A stretch of 64,000 nt of DNA from Caenorhabditis remanei (GCF_010183535.1 NC_071331.1:620001-684000), one strand, 5' to 3'; shown: positions 25,007 to 38,290, numbered from the stretch's first letter. Translations and numbers: made by a program. The notes: generated from the sequence alone by a model not told the origin.

Positions 25007-25438
25007 TTTTGAGTTGCTGTTCCATAATTGAGCTGTGAAATGGAGCAACTACTCATGTACTGTACATTCAGCCCAGAATAGGGTTGAGCGGAACTCCTCC
25101 TTCTGCTCTCCATTGAAAGTTTTAAATTCCGGTTTCCGCCTCCCGCCTTCCGCCGTTTCAAAAACAGCATTCCGTTTAGCATCTCACTCATCTCACGTAG
25201 CTCACTTGAAAATTGCTCTAACAATTCGTGTTTCAATATAATTATTTGTGTTGGATAATTCTGGTACACATCTTGTGAAGCACGTTTTGTTATCAGAACT
25301 TCAACTTTCTTTTTATCGTAAATCTTTTTATAACTATTTCCACAGGATCTTTAGGAGTTTTATCTTTTCAGTGAAATAGGTTTGGTTAAAATGCCTCAAA
25401 ATCAGATGTTAAAACAAGTACTGAAAATTGTTATTCTA

Positions 25439-25504
25439 CTGTTTCATGCTCTTTATTTCATGTAATAATTATTTCAAAATTAGTAACATCTTTTTATAAA
25501 GAAG
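25439..25504 (+). ncRNA. Candidate 21U-RNA locus
   Basis: Core 25439-25446; TAGT, T at 25484 (38 nt); RNA 25484-25504. Confidence 0.65.
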
Positions 25505-25952
25505 TGGAGAAGTAATCGAAACGTTTCGAGTTTTTATATGAATCGATTCTAAATTTTAGAGAAAAGAAGAATTCCTCTAGGTAATTGGGCTGAAAATCGG
25601 TATGAAACAAGTTATGGCCTTTCAAAGTCCCAAAAAACACCCTCGTGTATCCAGTCATTAAGATTGGAAATCTCTTCATAGACTGACACAAAAAACTGTA
25701 AAACATTTTTTACAGTTTCTTGAAACTGATTTTTTTTTATTTCACAATGACAGTATGTTAGTAAGATCAAATAACAGGTTTCCTACTATTTTGAATGTTT
25801 CAGTTATTTGAAGAGTTTTTTGGTAAGTGGTTGCAGTTCAACATTACGGTATTAAAAAAGGAAAGGCTCAATTTCACTGAATGCATGTCAGAGGGATTCC
25901 TCTTGTTCTAGAGTATGTGAAACGGAATTCGAATTTTTTAGAAGTGCTCAAT

Positions 25953-26019
25953 ATCCCGAGGTGTTTTCGTCAAACGGCACCGTTTCACCCTAAAAATAGA
26001 TAAAAACTACTTGAAACAG
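25953..26019 (-). ncRNA. Candidate 21U-RNA locus
   Basis: Core 26012-26019; CGTT, T at 25973 (39 nt); RNA 25973-25953. Confidence 0.65.
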
Positions 26020-26380
26020 CACTTTTTCACATTTCATCTATTTTTAATAGAAAAATAAAAAGGAAGCACTTCGTCAAAAGTTCAAAAACCTCTCGCTTCA
26101 ACCATTCCCACTAAAACTCTCTTTTCCCCCTTCTCATTTTTGTTTACAACTGGAACAAATCTTCAAAAAAGAAAAAAAAGAGAGAGGAATTTGTTTTTCA
26201 AAAGATGCAATACATATACTTTTTCTTCTTCTCTTTTCTATCTTGTTGAGAGTTTGAAGAATACAAAGAGACCTTTCTCCTCTTTTTTCTTCTCCGTGTC
26301 TTATCTTATTTTCCAATCTGGAAATAAAGTTTTGTCGAGGTTTTTTGTTCACTTTTTTTGGAAATTTGGGAAATAATATG

Positions 26381-26735
26381 AAACCAGTCGGTTAACGCAG
26401 CCTAACGGCTGCTCAACCTCTTTTTTTACACCACCCGTGTTGAAAATTTGAAGAAATGAATTCATTTGAAGAATGAAAATGTTCTATAATTATTTCCCCC
26501 GTGAACTCCTATTTCCCTATTTCGGAAACAAAAGCCACTGAAAGGCTTGAAAACCACGTTTTTTTACCTAGTGACCTAGTCGAGACCTATACTAACTAAA
26601 AAAATAGACGGGCATCATTAAGAGAAAATTTTTGATCTTTTGGTCCAAATTTGAAGAAAATCGGTTCAGTAGGAAGGGCGGTAGGATCGGCGACAGACAC
26701 ACAAACATACAGCCGTTTGCGTTTGTTAATAGTAA
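26381..26735 (+). repeat. Dispersed repeat, head plus tail modules
   Basis: The head (26381-26440) matches 9518-9600. The tail (26445-26735) matches 11070-11375 through TGAAAGGCTTGAAAACCAC, GACGGGCATCAT, GGCGACAGAC and AATAGTAAAGATT. This composite copy shows the two halves belong to one element. Confidence 0.7.
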
Positions 26736-26913
26736 AGATTTGTTTGATCGGAAGACTATCGTTTGTTTGCAATACTCCCAATTTGAAAATTCTTAGGAAC
26801 AGTGAATTTAGAAAGTGTCCAATTTTTATAATATTATGTAAATGCAGTCAAGTTTCTATACTTACTTACTGAAACCGTAAACACAGTCAGAGTTTTTGAT
26901 TCTATCTTTTTTT

Positions 26914-26979
26914 CTGTTTCAAAGTTTACATATTATGACTTCATCAATGTTTCATTAATAACGAAGCTTTAGTTATATC
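26914..26979 (+). ncRNA. Candidate 21U-RNA locus
   Basis: Core 26914-26921 after a T run; TAAT, T at 26959 (38 nt); RNA 26959-26979. Confidence 0.7.
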
Positions 26980-27116
26980 AGAATTCTGTTCAGTCTAAAT
27001 ATTCGATAAGACACAACGTGTTCCAGAATTTAGAATGCACTGGTACTTTGAAAAAAATTGCAACACGTCACGACTGAAAAACTTCCTTTCTAAAAATGCA
27101 ACATATTGCTATTATA

Positions 27117-27313
27117 AATTCACAGTCTGCCGCCGGGGGTGTTAAAGGCGCATGGAATTTGTTCGGATGGGTCTCGTAGTTGAAATAACTGAAGAACGGT
27201 ACTCTACTACGGCTTTAAACATTTTTAGTACGGTTTTCACCCATTTCAACTACGAGACCCATCCAAACAAATTCCATGCGCCTTTAACACCCCCCGGCGG
27301 CAGACTGTGAATT
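27117..27313. mobile_element. MITE with AATTCACAG ends, copy 1
   Basis: Ends AATTCACAGTCTGCCGCCGG and its complement, flanked by TA at 27115-27116 and 27314-27315. The arms include ATGCGCCTTTAACACC and are nearly identical. Confidence 0.85.
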
Positions 27314-27683
27314 TACTATCTCATTTCCGAGAATGACTGTTTTTCCCAATTTTTACTGTTACAGATAAGTATTATGTAACAGTAATTTTTTGAAGATTGT
27401 TTTGGAAATGTGAAGTGTATTGTAGAAGAAGATTGTATTTCAATATTTCTTTGAATAATAAACTGTTACCAATGGACCTAATGTTACGGTAATACTTTTT
27501 GAATTTGTTTGTTGAAAGTTCGATTCAGAAAGGCTATTATGAAAACAATAGTTAGTCACTCTCTTAGTCAGTTTTGTTAAAACATCATCTTTATTTTTCA
27601 CGGATAAACTTTTTTTACGGATAAACATATTTATTTCTCATCGATCAACACTCAGTGTCTTGACCTAATTTTTCATTTCTCTC

Positions 27684-27827
27684 AGTATATTATCACGGCA
27701 CAATTTTACAAATGCGCTCTACCGAGGCCGAAGTAAATTGTGTGCGAAATTGATAGACTCAGAGAAAAAGAGACATTTTTCAAGGGCATTTCGGTGGAGC
27801 GCAATTGTACGATGCTGAGCTAATACT
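27684..27827. mobile_element. Small MITE with AGTATTA-type ends, copy 1
   Basis: Ends AGTATATTATCACGGC / GCTGAGCTAATACT, with GCGCTCTACCGA and TCGGTGGAGCGC inside each end. Related copies lie at 34.3 and 46.3 kb. Confidence 0.65.
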
Positions 27828-28321
27828 CATTGACAACTTTTTTGTTGCTATTTCTCCTTCAATCCCAAATATGTCGATCATCATCTCCATTCTCTTCTTC
27901 CCCTTCTCATCATCAACTATTCATACTTCCACATCATTGAGCTCATATCCATCCATTTCTATCTTCCGTTATGTGTGTGTCTTTTTTTTTTGAAAGACAA
28001 AGAGGTCTCTGTCAGTTTTGCCTCGTTTTTGGGTTTTTTCGGCAGAAATTGAGGTGCCGCCTGGAATTTTGAAATATCAAGGCGCGGTTTTCAGTTTTTC
28101 CGGGGAATTTCAGAATCGAACTGACCTTTTCCATGTTTATGGTGAATATGTACACGAACAAGAATCAAATTATTTCAGAAACTTTTAGTAGAACTTAGGA
28201 AACTAGTGAAACTGAAAAAAAAACACGCCAGTTTCAGATATTCTATTTAGTTGACGATATTATTAGGATGGTAATAGGTCGATTCCCCACTTTGTTACCT
28301 GTAGTTTCCCGTACTATTATA

Positions 28322-28520
28322 AATTCAGAACACTCCGCCGCATGTGTGAAAAGCGCATCTAATTTATTGGAAATTTCGCGGAATGGTTTCGTAGTTGAAA
28401 AAGATTAAATACCGTATTTTTGAGCTTTGCAGGTCTAAAAATAAATGCAAATAATGTTTTTCGCTTCGAGACCATTTCGAACATGCGGCTTTAACACCCT
28501 GCGGCAGAGTGTTGTGAATT
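28322..28520. mobile_element. MITE with AATTCA ends, copy 2 (older)
   Basis: Same length and TA flanks (28320-28321, 28521-28522) as the 27.1-kb copy, with diverged arms: CTCCGCCGCA left, CTGCGGCAGAGTG right. Confidence 0.75.
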
Positions 28521-29177
28521 TAAAATAAATAGCATTATTAAATACTGTCTACCTTTTTTTAATCAAGCCTGATTTTACTAGTAATCAATTCTTGTATCAA
28601 GGCTTTATAGGTAATTCTGAAAATTTAGACTGTCTTGAAAATTGAATTTTCACGAATCTTCATTAAGCTAAGGCACTATGAAGAAACTGATATAATTTTT
28701 ATATGATTATGTTTCCGGAGCATGACTATAATCCATTTGTCTGAAAAACTTAACTTTCCCAAAAAAGTCACTTTTCATTGACTACTCGTTTCTTGGTAAC
28801 TATCATTTGAGAACAACTGTTTTCCATGTTTTACAAATATTACAGTTATTACTGTAGCATTTTTTGACCGTAATCAATGTCCAGAGTTCGTCGCTCGAGG
28901 TTTAAACTATCAATTCTTTCTACTATATTTTGAGATTCTGTAAACGAATTTATTATTTTAAACCTGTAGACAATATCATGATATTGAAACTGATTACTTT
29001 TTTTGGAAAATGTAACCTTTCAGAATATATTTTTTTCTGCCTGTGAGCGAAGTAAAAACTCATTAGAGGCTTTATTCTTTTTTTACTATTTTATATGTTT
29101 CAAGAATTTCGTTCTCTATTTTTCATTCGCTGGTTATTTTGTTTATCGCATAACTTATCTCTAAGTGTATTGGTTCC

Positions 29178-29243
29178 CTGTTTCAATGAAACCTGAAATT
29201 TGTTTGGAACATTTCTCGATACTTTTTTATACTGAAGTTAATT
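29178..29243 (+). ncRNA. Candidate 21U-RNA locus
   Basis: Core 29178-29185; TACT, T at 29223 (38 nt); RNA 29223-29243. The surrounding 106-codon open frame is chance. Confidence 0.65.
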
Positions 29244-29286
29244 TCTTCTATTCGATTTTCGCTTTACACATGTATCCTGAAAAATG

Positions 29287-29354
29287 CTGTTTCAAAGTTG
29301 CCTTATTAATAGCTTTTATCATTTTCGCAATACTCGTATTTTGCAGTTTACAAA
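29287..29354 (+). ncRNA. Candidate 21U-RNA locus
   Basis: Core 29287-29294; TACT, T at 29334 (40 nt), or CAAT, T at 29331 (37 nt). Only 109 bp from the previous core, same strand. Confidence 0.6.
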
Positions 29355-29910
29355 TGTATTGTTACTTTAGTTATTATAATATAGTAGTTAATTCTCAAAA
29401 ACCCATTGCAATTTCAACACTTGCTTGTTTGTATGTTCGGTTCGTTATATCCATTATTTCGGGATTCGAATCTTCGTTTTCATGAATCATTCTTCTTAAT
29501 TTTTTTCTGAATTCCTTCTCTGAAAATTACTGTTCCCAGTATTCATTTTTTTCAGAAACCATGCTAAATTTTTGATTGGAGACATTTAGTAATTCCAAAA
29601 ACTGGTCTTAGCTGATTGTTCAGAAAAGTTAAAGACTATAAAAATCATACCGTTACAAGTTTTTGGGATAGGAATATGTTTTTAAAAATGTCTCATTTGT
29701 TGTCAACTATTTCCCCGAAGACAAATTCGTCGACAACTTAAAGGCTGAATGATGGCCCTCATGTGGTTTTCCCCGCAAAACTAGGACCATCATCGCCTTA
29801 ATAATCTCTTTTTCCAATCTGTTTATCCACCTTATTATTTATCTCTTTAAATCTCCTTTTATCCGGAATATTCAATTAATTATAATTTGAATTACCGCCC
29901 TAAAACCCAT

Positions 29911-30293
29911 TGTGTCAGTAAACGCGCTCCACTCAGCCGCGAGCGGCCGCGTAGCGGCCGCCGCGCGTCCTCATTGCTCAGCCTTCCCGGCCGAGTAGTG
30001 GTTGCCTCTTCCGGTCGTCCGGTAACGTGACGAGTGTGAAAGTCTTGGTAAAATAGATCCTATCATTTTTCCGGACTATTTTAGCCTATTTCAAGCGCTA
30101 CTGACGCATTGGGAGAGTGAATAACCGCCCTTTTTAGGCCCTTTAGGCCAGTTTCTCTATCCGCTGTTTGAGTGCGCCCAAACGTCCAACTTCCGTGCCG
30201 CCGCTCCTTCAGTTGGACTTATATAAATTATACTAACTAAATCTTTCGTAAATAAATGGGTCATTGTCTTTAAACTGTGTTCTGTTCGTTACA
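29911..30293. mobile_element. Possible solo LTR or other GC-rich mobile fragment
   Basis: A 383-bp GC-rich block beginning TGTGTCAG and ending GTTACA, with a TATATAA box near 30219 and AATAAA near 30250. It looks like an LTR in either orientation (TGTAACG... on the - strand). No 5-bp target duplication is visible and no retroelement genes lie nearby. GC-rich DNA continues to about 30540. Confidence 0.3.
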
Positions 30294-30859
30294 CCGCTTA
30301 TCTCACACTTTAGCCGTCATTTTATACACTTTGATTGGGAAGATTTTTCCGGAGCGGGGTTGTCTCCGACCGCATTAAAGCCCCGCCTCCACATCATTCT
30401 CTGATAATCTGGAACAGGTGAAAGATACGACAAACACATGCTAAACTTGAACTTGTCACTTCGCCAAGTCTGTTTTTGGCACCGTGCCAACCGCTGTGAG
30501 ACGGAGCGCGTTTACGTGACCTTGCGTTTTGCACCCCTGTGTCGCCACAACATATTAAGTTACCGTTTTCATGGAGAATTTTTCCGTCTTTTGGAGAATT
30601 ATTGTGAAAACTCCTATATACAAGTTGAAGATATTTTATGAATTATCACTTTTTGGAATTACATGTTAGTGGTTTTTATCTACCACTTCCAAAGTCACAT
30701 TGTAAAAACGGGAAAAGTATAATGTTTCGAAGCTTCTTCACGGCAGGAAATTTGAAACATGTGCTTTTAAGTTGAATGTATTGTTAAATCAAAAAAAACT
30801 GTTCTAACCATTCATAATACATAATTTACCAAATTTATAAGGTGTTCACTGCTTCGAAA

Positions 30860-31126
30860 CAGACTTGCAACGGCCGGGACAAAATCAAAATTTCTCCGGC
30901 CCGGCCCGGAATTTCAGTACTGAAAAAATTCAATTTTTTTCGAAAATTTTCCAATTTTTTTTTCCTAAAAAAGTTCAAAAATTTTTTGTAGATTTCAAAG
31001 GTTTTTGAGAAATATCCTTGAGAAAAAATATGGAAAATTTGTAGAAAAAATATTTTTGCAAAAAAAATGTGGTGAAAAAGGTTAAAATATTCAAATCCGG
31101 GCCGGGCCGGGCCGGAATCTTGCATG
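30860..31126. mobile_element. GGCC-rich MITE with damaged right end
   Basis: The left end CAGACTTGCAA and inner GGCCCGG runs on both sides match the family, but the right end reads TTGCATGAT and no target duplication is visible. Confidence 0.7.
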
Positions 31127-31230
31127 ATATAATAAATCATAATAATTCCGTATTAATTTCTTTTTATTTTTCCTGATATTTCAAAAATTCCGACACGAAA
31201 TAAGCGATCAACCACCACACCGTTCTCTAA

Positions 31231-31490
31231 CATACTTGCAAAATATCGGCCCGGCCCGGAGTCAAAAAATGAGCACAATTTTTTCACAAAATTTTTCGAA
31301 ATTTTTTGAAATTTTCATCAAAAATAGTCAAAAATTCTATGTACACTTGAGTTTTGTCGATATGTAAAAACATAGTCGAAAATTCGACTTTTTTGCGAAA
31401 AAATAAAAAAAAATCAAAAAAATTCAAAAAATTCAAATTTTTGTACTGTGACCCGGGCCGACCGGGCCGGGCCGGGCCGTTGCAAGTATG
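31231..31490. mobile_element. GGCC-rich hAT-like MITE, copy A
   Basis: Ends CATACTTGCAA / TTGCAAGTATG, flanked by a perfect 8-bp duplication TTCTCTAA (31223-31230, 31491-31498). GGCCCGG runs sit just inside each end and the centre is AT-rich. The interior matches the 53.9-kb copy in reverse orientation. Confidence 0.92.
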
Positions 31491-31499
31491 TTCTCTAAT

Positions 31500-33213
31500 G
31501 TTCCAGATCCCCTTCTGGACTGGTCGAAATCTCCGCAATCTCCCCACTATCTCTCTAGCTCCTACCCTACAGTCACTGGTAAGCGGCCCTTTGATTAGGT
31601 TGATTCACAACTTTGAGTTTACTATTTGTTCTGTTCAACTAGTTTATGATATCTCAAGAGTATGTGGTCAGAAACTGATAGGTCCATTTTAGACTATCTA
31701 TCTCCAAAAGTTGTGGTTTGAGGTTAATTTTTTTATTTGAATTGCCATTAATGAGATCATTAAATTCGTGACTCTCCAAAAAACTAGAAGTTATGAAGCA
31801 GAATATAAATTAAAATTTTTACTTTTCACGATTTCAGTGAGCTAACAGAAAATATAATTAAGAATAGTCACAAATTCTTATTCTTCGTGGTGTTAGAAAT
31901 GGAATTTGGACAGTACTAGACAGTTTAATAATCGGTTTGAAAAATTAACGGTTTCATTTGTGTTAGGTTAGTCTTGTCATCGAGATCACTTATTCAAAAA
32001 ATAATTTTGTTTCTATATTTTCAAATAGCTCCTTAGGATTTTCTTAATCTTCAGTTGTTTCCTTTAATGTTTGACAAATAGTCGATTGAATGGTAACTAC
32101 AACGATATTGTCTTTTGTATGAATTCACAGTTTTCGCGGTTTCATTCACTTCATTAAAAAGTTGTTATTCTAATTTTCTATTGCGCAGGCTGAAATGGGG
32201 GCTTAAACTAAATTTTTTAACAGTGTAGTGAAACTGTCAAAACACTGATGGGTTTCTAACACTAGACAAAAATGCCGAGTGATTCGTGCTGAGGTTAGTT
32301 GTATTGCATAATACTACTGATGCTATTTTGAAAATGCTACTATATTTCTTAAGGTTTACATTGGTTCTAAAAAATTCGAAACCTTCAATACAGCAGTTCG
32401 GTCAGTGCTATATAAATCAGAAGAAGATCTTTATTTTTGTAATTGACAACTTTTTTCTATGAATGCTCTTTTGAGATTTTTGAGCTGTCCACCTTAAAGC
32501 GATTATAACTCTCCAGGGAGTGTCCATACAAAAAAAGTTGTCAACTACAAAAATGGAACCCTACTGTTGATATGTATACCCCATCAATTTTGGAATAATG
32601 GGGTAGTTTGGGACACCGTGACGCGGTTTCAAAAATTAGTTGAAGTCAGCGGACATATTCAAATTTCGGTAAATTCCATCTAGATTTCTCTCAACATTTT
32701 CAAAAAAACTGTTCTAGTTCTCATTAGACCTCCGTCGAATCAAAAAATCGGCAATATTTATTTTCCTACTCAATTACAATTCCCCATCTATTTATCTTTC
32801 CCCCTCATAAGATCTGTCTAGTAGACACAAATCAAAAAAGTACACACATAATACCCATGTTCTTCCTCCCCCTCTACTTTTCTTCTCCCCCATTTTCTTT
32901 TTCAATTTATAGTGGTTGTCCATCGGAAAAAAGACAAACATGCTTTCCCTCTCTCTAACCACTCTCTCACTTCTCCATACTCTCTCGTCAGGTCTCAATG
33001 TCTGTGACCTCTTCAAACATTCATCGTTTCTCTTCGCATTTTGCTTTTATTTTATTTATCAGTGTTGCCTATTTTGCAATTCATTTCTGATTTTTCTGAT
33101 TTTTGAAATCCAACTCCTTTTTTTTAATTGCAAACTATTCGGAAAAGAGTGGAAACAGTGGTTTTTTACATCGGCATTTTGGAATTTCGCAGTTTTTTTG
33201 GTGTTTGAAACGT
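31500..33213. other. Intergenic DNA, no gene
   Basis: Nothing beyond AT-rich background and a C/T-rich tract (about 32790-32960). No exact piRNA core between 29.3 and 33.8 kb apart from eroded forms. Confidence 0.5.
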
Positions 33214-33745
33214 AAAAAATAGTAGAAAAGTAAGACAGATTACTGTTTTTCATAGTTTACATGAAATCGCACATTTTTATCCTGATTTAATATCTAGTTC
33301 GATAGATAACGTGGTTAACTATTTTTCGAAAAGTTTGAAAATTGGATAATTTTTTGTGTACCAGCTTTAGCATTTATTTAAACGTTTTGTTGAGTTTTGC
33401 TTTATATAGAAATTGCTTCTTTTCTGTAGGAATAACCCATTTTCCTAATTCTGTTGTTTGAAAAGTAAAAATTGTGTAAAAGTGAGAAAAGTTACTGTTT
33501 TTCATAGTTTACATACGAAACGTACATTTTAATCCTAATTCAATGCTTGGTTAGATACATAAAATGGTAAACGACTAAAAATTTTTGAAAATCTTCAATT
33601 CGGATAACTTTTTGTGTTCCAGCTTTAGCATTTTTTTAAACGTTCTGTTGAATTTTGTTCAATACACCAGTTTCCTGGAATAAAAAAATGCTTTAAATAT
33701 GAAAATTGCTTTCTTTCTGCATGAAAATTACTCATTTTCGGTGAA
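33214..33745 (+). repeat. Tandem duplication of about 250 bp
   Basis: 33214-33440 and 33465-33745 share TTACTGTTTTTCATAGTTTA and CCAGCTTTAGCATTT. Non-coding. Confidence 0.7.
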
Positions 33746-33863
33746 TTTTCGTGTTTCAGTGGGCTTGCATTGCATTTTTTTAGGTGGTTAACTTCATTTT
33801 GATCTCATCTTTATCGGTTGTCTACAAACATACGATATCTTGCATCTATGTTTCACATTGCTT

Positions 33864-33931
33864 CTGTTTCAATATATTTATTTGTCACCTTAGGGATATA
33901 ACTTTATTAATTTGTTTTGATCTCTCGAAAG
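33864..33931 (+). ncRNA. Candidate 21U-RNA locus
   Basis: Core 33864-33871; TAAT, T at 33911 (40 nt); RNA 33911-33931. Confidence 0.65.
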
Positions 33932-34298
33932 TAGAAAACTAGAAGAAAACTAGAGTCAGGTGGAAGAGAACGACTAATTCTCACGAGCTAACCAACTATG
34001 TGTACTTCCACCTCCTTTTCTGAAGTTTTGATTGGAAAATGCGAAGTTTTTCTCTAATTTTCAATATAATTTCTGCTTCAATACTGACGTAACACCAAAT
34101 CATTCCCATTTCGATTGTTTCTACAACAAAGTGTTTCAATTTGTCCCAAACTTTACCTCTGATTTCATTATTGGAGTGCATTTCCAAATTCATTTTTTTC
34201 AACTAACACCTCCGTTTCAACGATACCTGATAATTTAAGCGTTATTTAAATGCTTATTCGTCTCTTTTTACATTAAACCATATCATTTTGTTCTATCT

Positions 34299-34433
34299 AG
34301 TTCTTACAACTGCGCTCCTTCGAAATGCCCTTGAAAAAATGTCTATTTTTCTCTGAGTCCCTCAATTTCACACGCAATTTTGTTTTGGTTTCGGCAGAGC
34401 GCGGTTATAAAAAAACCGGCTGTGCTAATACCT
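34299..34433. mobile_element. Small MITE, copy 2, reverse orientation
   Basis: It carries GAAATGCCCTTGAAAAA and TTTCTCTGAGTC, which match the complement of the 27.7-kb copy, and ends ...GGCTGTGCTAATACC. Confidence 0.6.
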
Positions 34434-34839
34434 AACCTGACCAACTCTTCATTTTTCGATCAGCTTCATGTTTTTCATTTATTGTTCAAGTTGCAATATT
34501 TGCTTGACGCAATTAACGTTCTTATTTTAATTAAGGGAACCTTATAATAACTCGTAGAATAATTGTTCCGTTTCAATATAGTTCCAAGTGCTTTACTCTG
34601 AAACCCATTTTCACTCCTTTTCGGTGTTTCGTAAAATTTTTCCGTTTCTGGAAACTATCATTTTGTGGTGCTCATAGAAAAAACCTACTACTGTGGTCGC
34701 TAGTTTATCAATAATGTCACATTTTCAGTCTCATGTCTAGACTATCTGTTACCTCGATATAGTGAGACTCGGTCAATCCATTATGAAACTGAACGGTTTT
34801 TTGCCGTTACCAGAAATCGTCAAAAGTTTCGCAAATTTT

Positions 34840-35480
34840 GAAAACGGGGATTATAAACGCATTAGATTGAAGTCATTTCCAACAACCTTGTTCGTTGTAT
34901 GTGTTGGTTTTTTATTACCATAATCTTTTACTATTAGATAACTGCTGTTTCAGAACATTAATTTCTCACGTGTCGTGTAGATAAACTTGATCAGTATTGT
35001 GGACCCTGTGGAAGTTCTCATGAAAGTAAAAATTGCGTTGAAAATGTGGAAAGCCTATTTTTATACTGGATGTGTAGTCGCAATCAACAAGACTTCAAGT
35101 GGCACAGGTAAAATACTTGGATAAGAAACGAAAAAAGTCTCATAATTCTACGATTCAGATTGCTTTTGAATCCAAATGTTCTTTTTTCATCTCATATACT
35201 CATTTTCTATTGGTTCGGTCTTGATATCAGCCGCACTCCTCATTTTCTGATGAATTTCTTGGTAACAAATTACAATCAGTAGTTTTGTAATCTTCACTAT
35301 GCCGCTTTTATTGATTTTAACGGGACCTTGTGTTCACCATCAAATAACTTCTGTTTTAAAACATTTATCTTGCATGTATCGAGTTGATAAACTTGATCGA
35401 TTAGATAAAATTTTGTAATTCCGCAATTCAGATTGATTTTGAATTCAAATGTTCTTACTTCTCTCAAAAATTCATTTAAA
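34840..35480 (+). repeat. Tandem duplication with one live and one decayed piRNA core
   Basis: 34840-35200 and 35280-35480 share GATAAACTTGATC and CAAATGTTCTT. The first has CTGTTTCA (34945), the second CTGTTTTA (about 35350). Confidence 0.6.
34945..35011 (+). ncRNA. Candidate 21U-RNA locus
   Basis: Core 34945-34952; TGAT, T at 34991 (39 nt); RNA 34991-35011. Confidence 0.65.
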
Positions 35481-36198
35481 AACTGGAACGTACTCGGAAC
35501 TCTTTATTTCTACAACTAACACTTCCGTTTCACTGATACCTGATATTTCAAATTCATATTCGTATTCATTCAGTGTATTTTATTAAAAATTTCTGATATT
35601 CCACGTCATTTCCTCCTTCTTCCCTCTCTCCCTCTTATTTTTTTACCTAACCTGACCATTGACCATTCTTCCCAGTCTCTCCCCCTTTCTACCCATATCG
35701 TTTTCAATGTCATTTCCCATTTTCGTCTTCTTTTTTTCTCCATCTGCGTCTCTCCTTCTCTTTTTCTCTCATTTCGTAGGTTGTACGTTCAGTAATTTGA
35801 TACGCATTTTCCCTTACAAAACTTTTTTTTTCTTTTTTCTTTTGTTTTCTGAATATGAGTCATAGATTTATATAAGTACGTCTTCAGTATTTGTTTTAAT
35901 GTTTTTTGTTTCAACTTTAACATAATATGAATTCATTTTTAGATTTCTGTTAGATACAGAGTTTTCACAAAGTTTGACTCATTTTTATTTATTGCCTTGG
36001 AATTCGAATTAGAGTATACAGTTGAGACTAGGTGGAGCCTCTCACAAGGCACATTCCTGGTTGGGAAGGGATTTCATAGTAACTGATTCACTGTTTCTCC
36101 TAGACGTCAAATAGTCTTCACTTCTTGCCAAATTAATGCGTCGTCGTATTCGTCGTATTGATTCTTCAAATTTATATAATCTTTAACCAAGAAAAAAC

Positions 36199-36494
36199 CA
36201 GACTTGTCAAAAACCGGGCCGGGCCATTGCGAACTTTCTCTTGGCCCGAGTCTGCCCGGATTCGAAAGTGGGTGCTCATTTTTTAACTCAATTTTTTGAA
36301 AATTTTCGAAAATTCGGATTAAAAGTGCCTAAATTATCATGACTATTCACCTTTCGATTTAATTTCAAACTACTAGTCGGAAACTACACTTTTTTCAAAA
36401 AAAAATGCAAAAAATTCAAAATTTCAAAATTTTCTCAGAACATGTTTCAAAACGGGCCGAGAATATTTTTGATTTCCGGCCTGTGACAAGTGTG
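36199..36494. mobile_element. GGCC-rich hAT-like MITE, diverged copy
   Basis: Ends CAGACTTGTCA / TGACAAGTGTG with perfect 8-bp flanks GAAAAAAC (36191-36198, 36495-36502). The interior is less GC-rich than in the other copies. Confidence 0.88.
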
Positions 36495-36862
36495 GAAAAA
36501 ACCAATGTCACGGTTTCTCAACATTATCAAATTTTTGAAGCGTGTACACAATTCCAGTGGGATCTTACTTATTGGGAGCTCTTCCTCGGTTTTAAACTCT
36601 GATAGGAGAAATATACCATGAACGGGACAATAAAATATAAATAATGCAGTTTCATTTTGCCTTCTTCCATTCTTTTTTAATTATTCTCTAATAGGAACAA
36701 TTTTCTGAAATTAATTATATAAATGAGGGGAGAATCTAGAGTTTTTGAGATATGTTCTCCTACTTAGTAAGATAATAGAACTTCTAAAATCGTGGCATCA
36801 AGTGAATTCTATTCAGATTATGACAAAATAACGTTGTTTGATCATAACGCTGATCCTTTTTC

Positions 36863-36928
36863 CTGTTTCAACTTCACCATATCATAAAACATACTTGTTG
36901 AATACATTCCTTCAACAAGCCCCACTTT
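36863..36928 (+). ncRNA. Candidate 21U-RNA locus
   Basis: Core 36863-36870; CATT, T at 36908 (38 nt); RNA 36908-36928. Confidence 0.65.
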
Positions 36929-36929
36929 T

Positions 36930-38290
36930 TAAATATGTTTTTAAGAAAATTGGGAAGCTAACATCCTCTAGAATCTAGACCATCTATAAACTTTCTGTTT
37001 CTTATCACTTTGAAACTGTGCAAATTGGTTTCACTTCTAGTTTTTTTATCTTTCCCATTCGTGCGCTCAAAAATTAAGTTGAATCAAAATATTATGTTTA
37101 GTTTACAAATAATTTCAAAGATTCTCTTTTTCTCATTATTTTCATGCAAGAACATTTTTCAATATTTTCAGTTTGCTGTATTTGGTGCTAGATAGCTACT
37201 TTAAGAAGTATTCCAACATTTTTTCCAGCTTCAGTTCTGTAACAAGTAGTTCAACTTATTTATCCATGGTTGTTCCCGTATTAACTGCAGATAACATATT
37301 AATTAAATTTTTTGCTCTGAACGCTGAAAATCTTATTCTGGAAGATTTGTTGCTTCATATGCAGTTCCTGTCGAGCATCTCGAGCAAATAAATTCGCCTA
37401 AACTTGCCTGAATATGACACCGGAAATGCGAATTCGATGCTGCATTTCCATGAGAACTAGACATCAAAGACTACTGAGGGGCACACTTTTTGACATTTTT
37501 TGATTTATATGAAACGAGTTTTACCGAGACCCATGAACAGAGAATGGATTAGTTGTGAAAAATTATCTTCTGTTTTACGGTAAATTTGAAACATTTTTAT
37601 AAAACTACAGAACTACTGCTTCCATGAAAAACTATTGCCTGCGCCATGCATGTGAAATTATCAGTGTTCTTGAAATTTTCTAATTATCAATCTACAAATC
37701 ACAGTTTCATAATCTCTATGAACTAATCTTCTTTTTTTTTCAACTAATCAATTACTTCATTAGCTTGAATCCTCTCCCCCAATCATTTCACCATCTCACT
37801 TTTCCATAATTTGACCGCTCAAACTATACCATTTCTCTTTTTGTCTCTTTTTGATATATTTCCTTGTTTGACCAGCACAAAGAATAAATGAACAAGCCTA
37901 ATTTATCAATTTCCTCTTATCAATTCATAAGAAGTCACGGGTGTAGACTCTGACAATGCATATAGACATGTGTACATATGTACGTAAAAGTGTTTTGAAC
38001 TTTACTGTTTCAAAATTTGGGTTTGAATAGTGGGAAAACTTAGGATGGGTTGGGGAGTCGTAATAAGGTGATTGACAACTGAGTTTTCCGAAAATGGAAA
38101 AGCGTAACGGTTTTTTCTGTTTTCAAAAATCCACCAAGACCCAAAAACTTTATTTATCATTGCTCCAATTTTGCAAACACTATTAATTTTTAATCCTAAA
38201 CTCACTATTTCGGTTCTGTTCCGTCCCCCTTTTCCTATCCCCTCTTTGTCCCGCTCTCAAAAGTGTCTCTCTTAAATTTCTTCAAAATCC
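36930..38290. other. Upstream region of the cnnm gene
   Basis: Contains an orphan core at 38005-38012 with no YRNT at 35-45 nt, and CT-rich sequence from about 38220 leading to the trans-splice acceptor. No TATA box stands out. Confidence 0.4.

Noticed and set aside
29165..29485. 106-codon hydrophobic open frame that looks like a membrane protein
   Set aside because: AT-rich DNA gives Phe/Ile/Leu-rich frames by chance, and two perfect piRNA cores lie inside it on the same strand.
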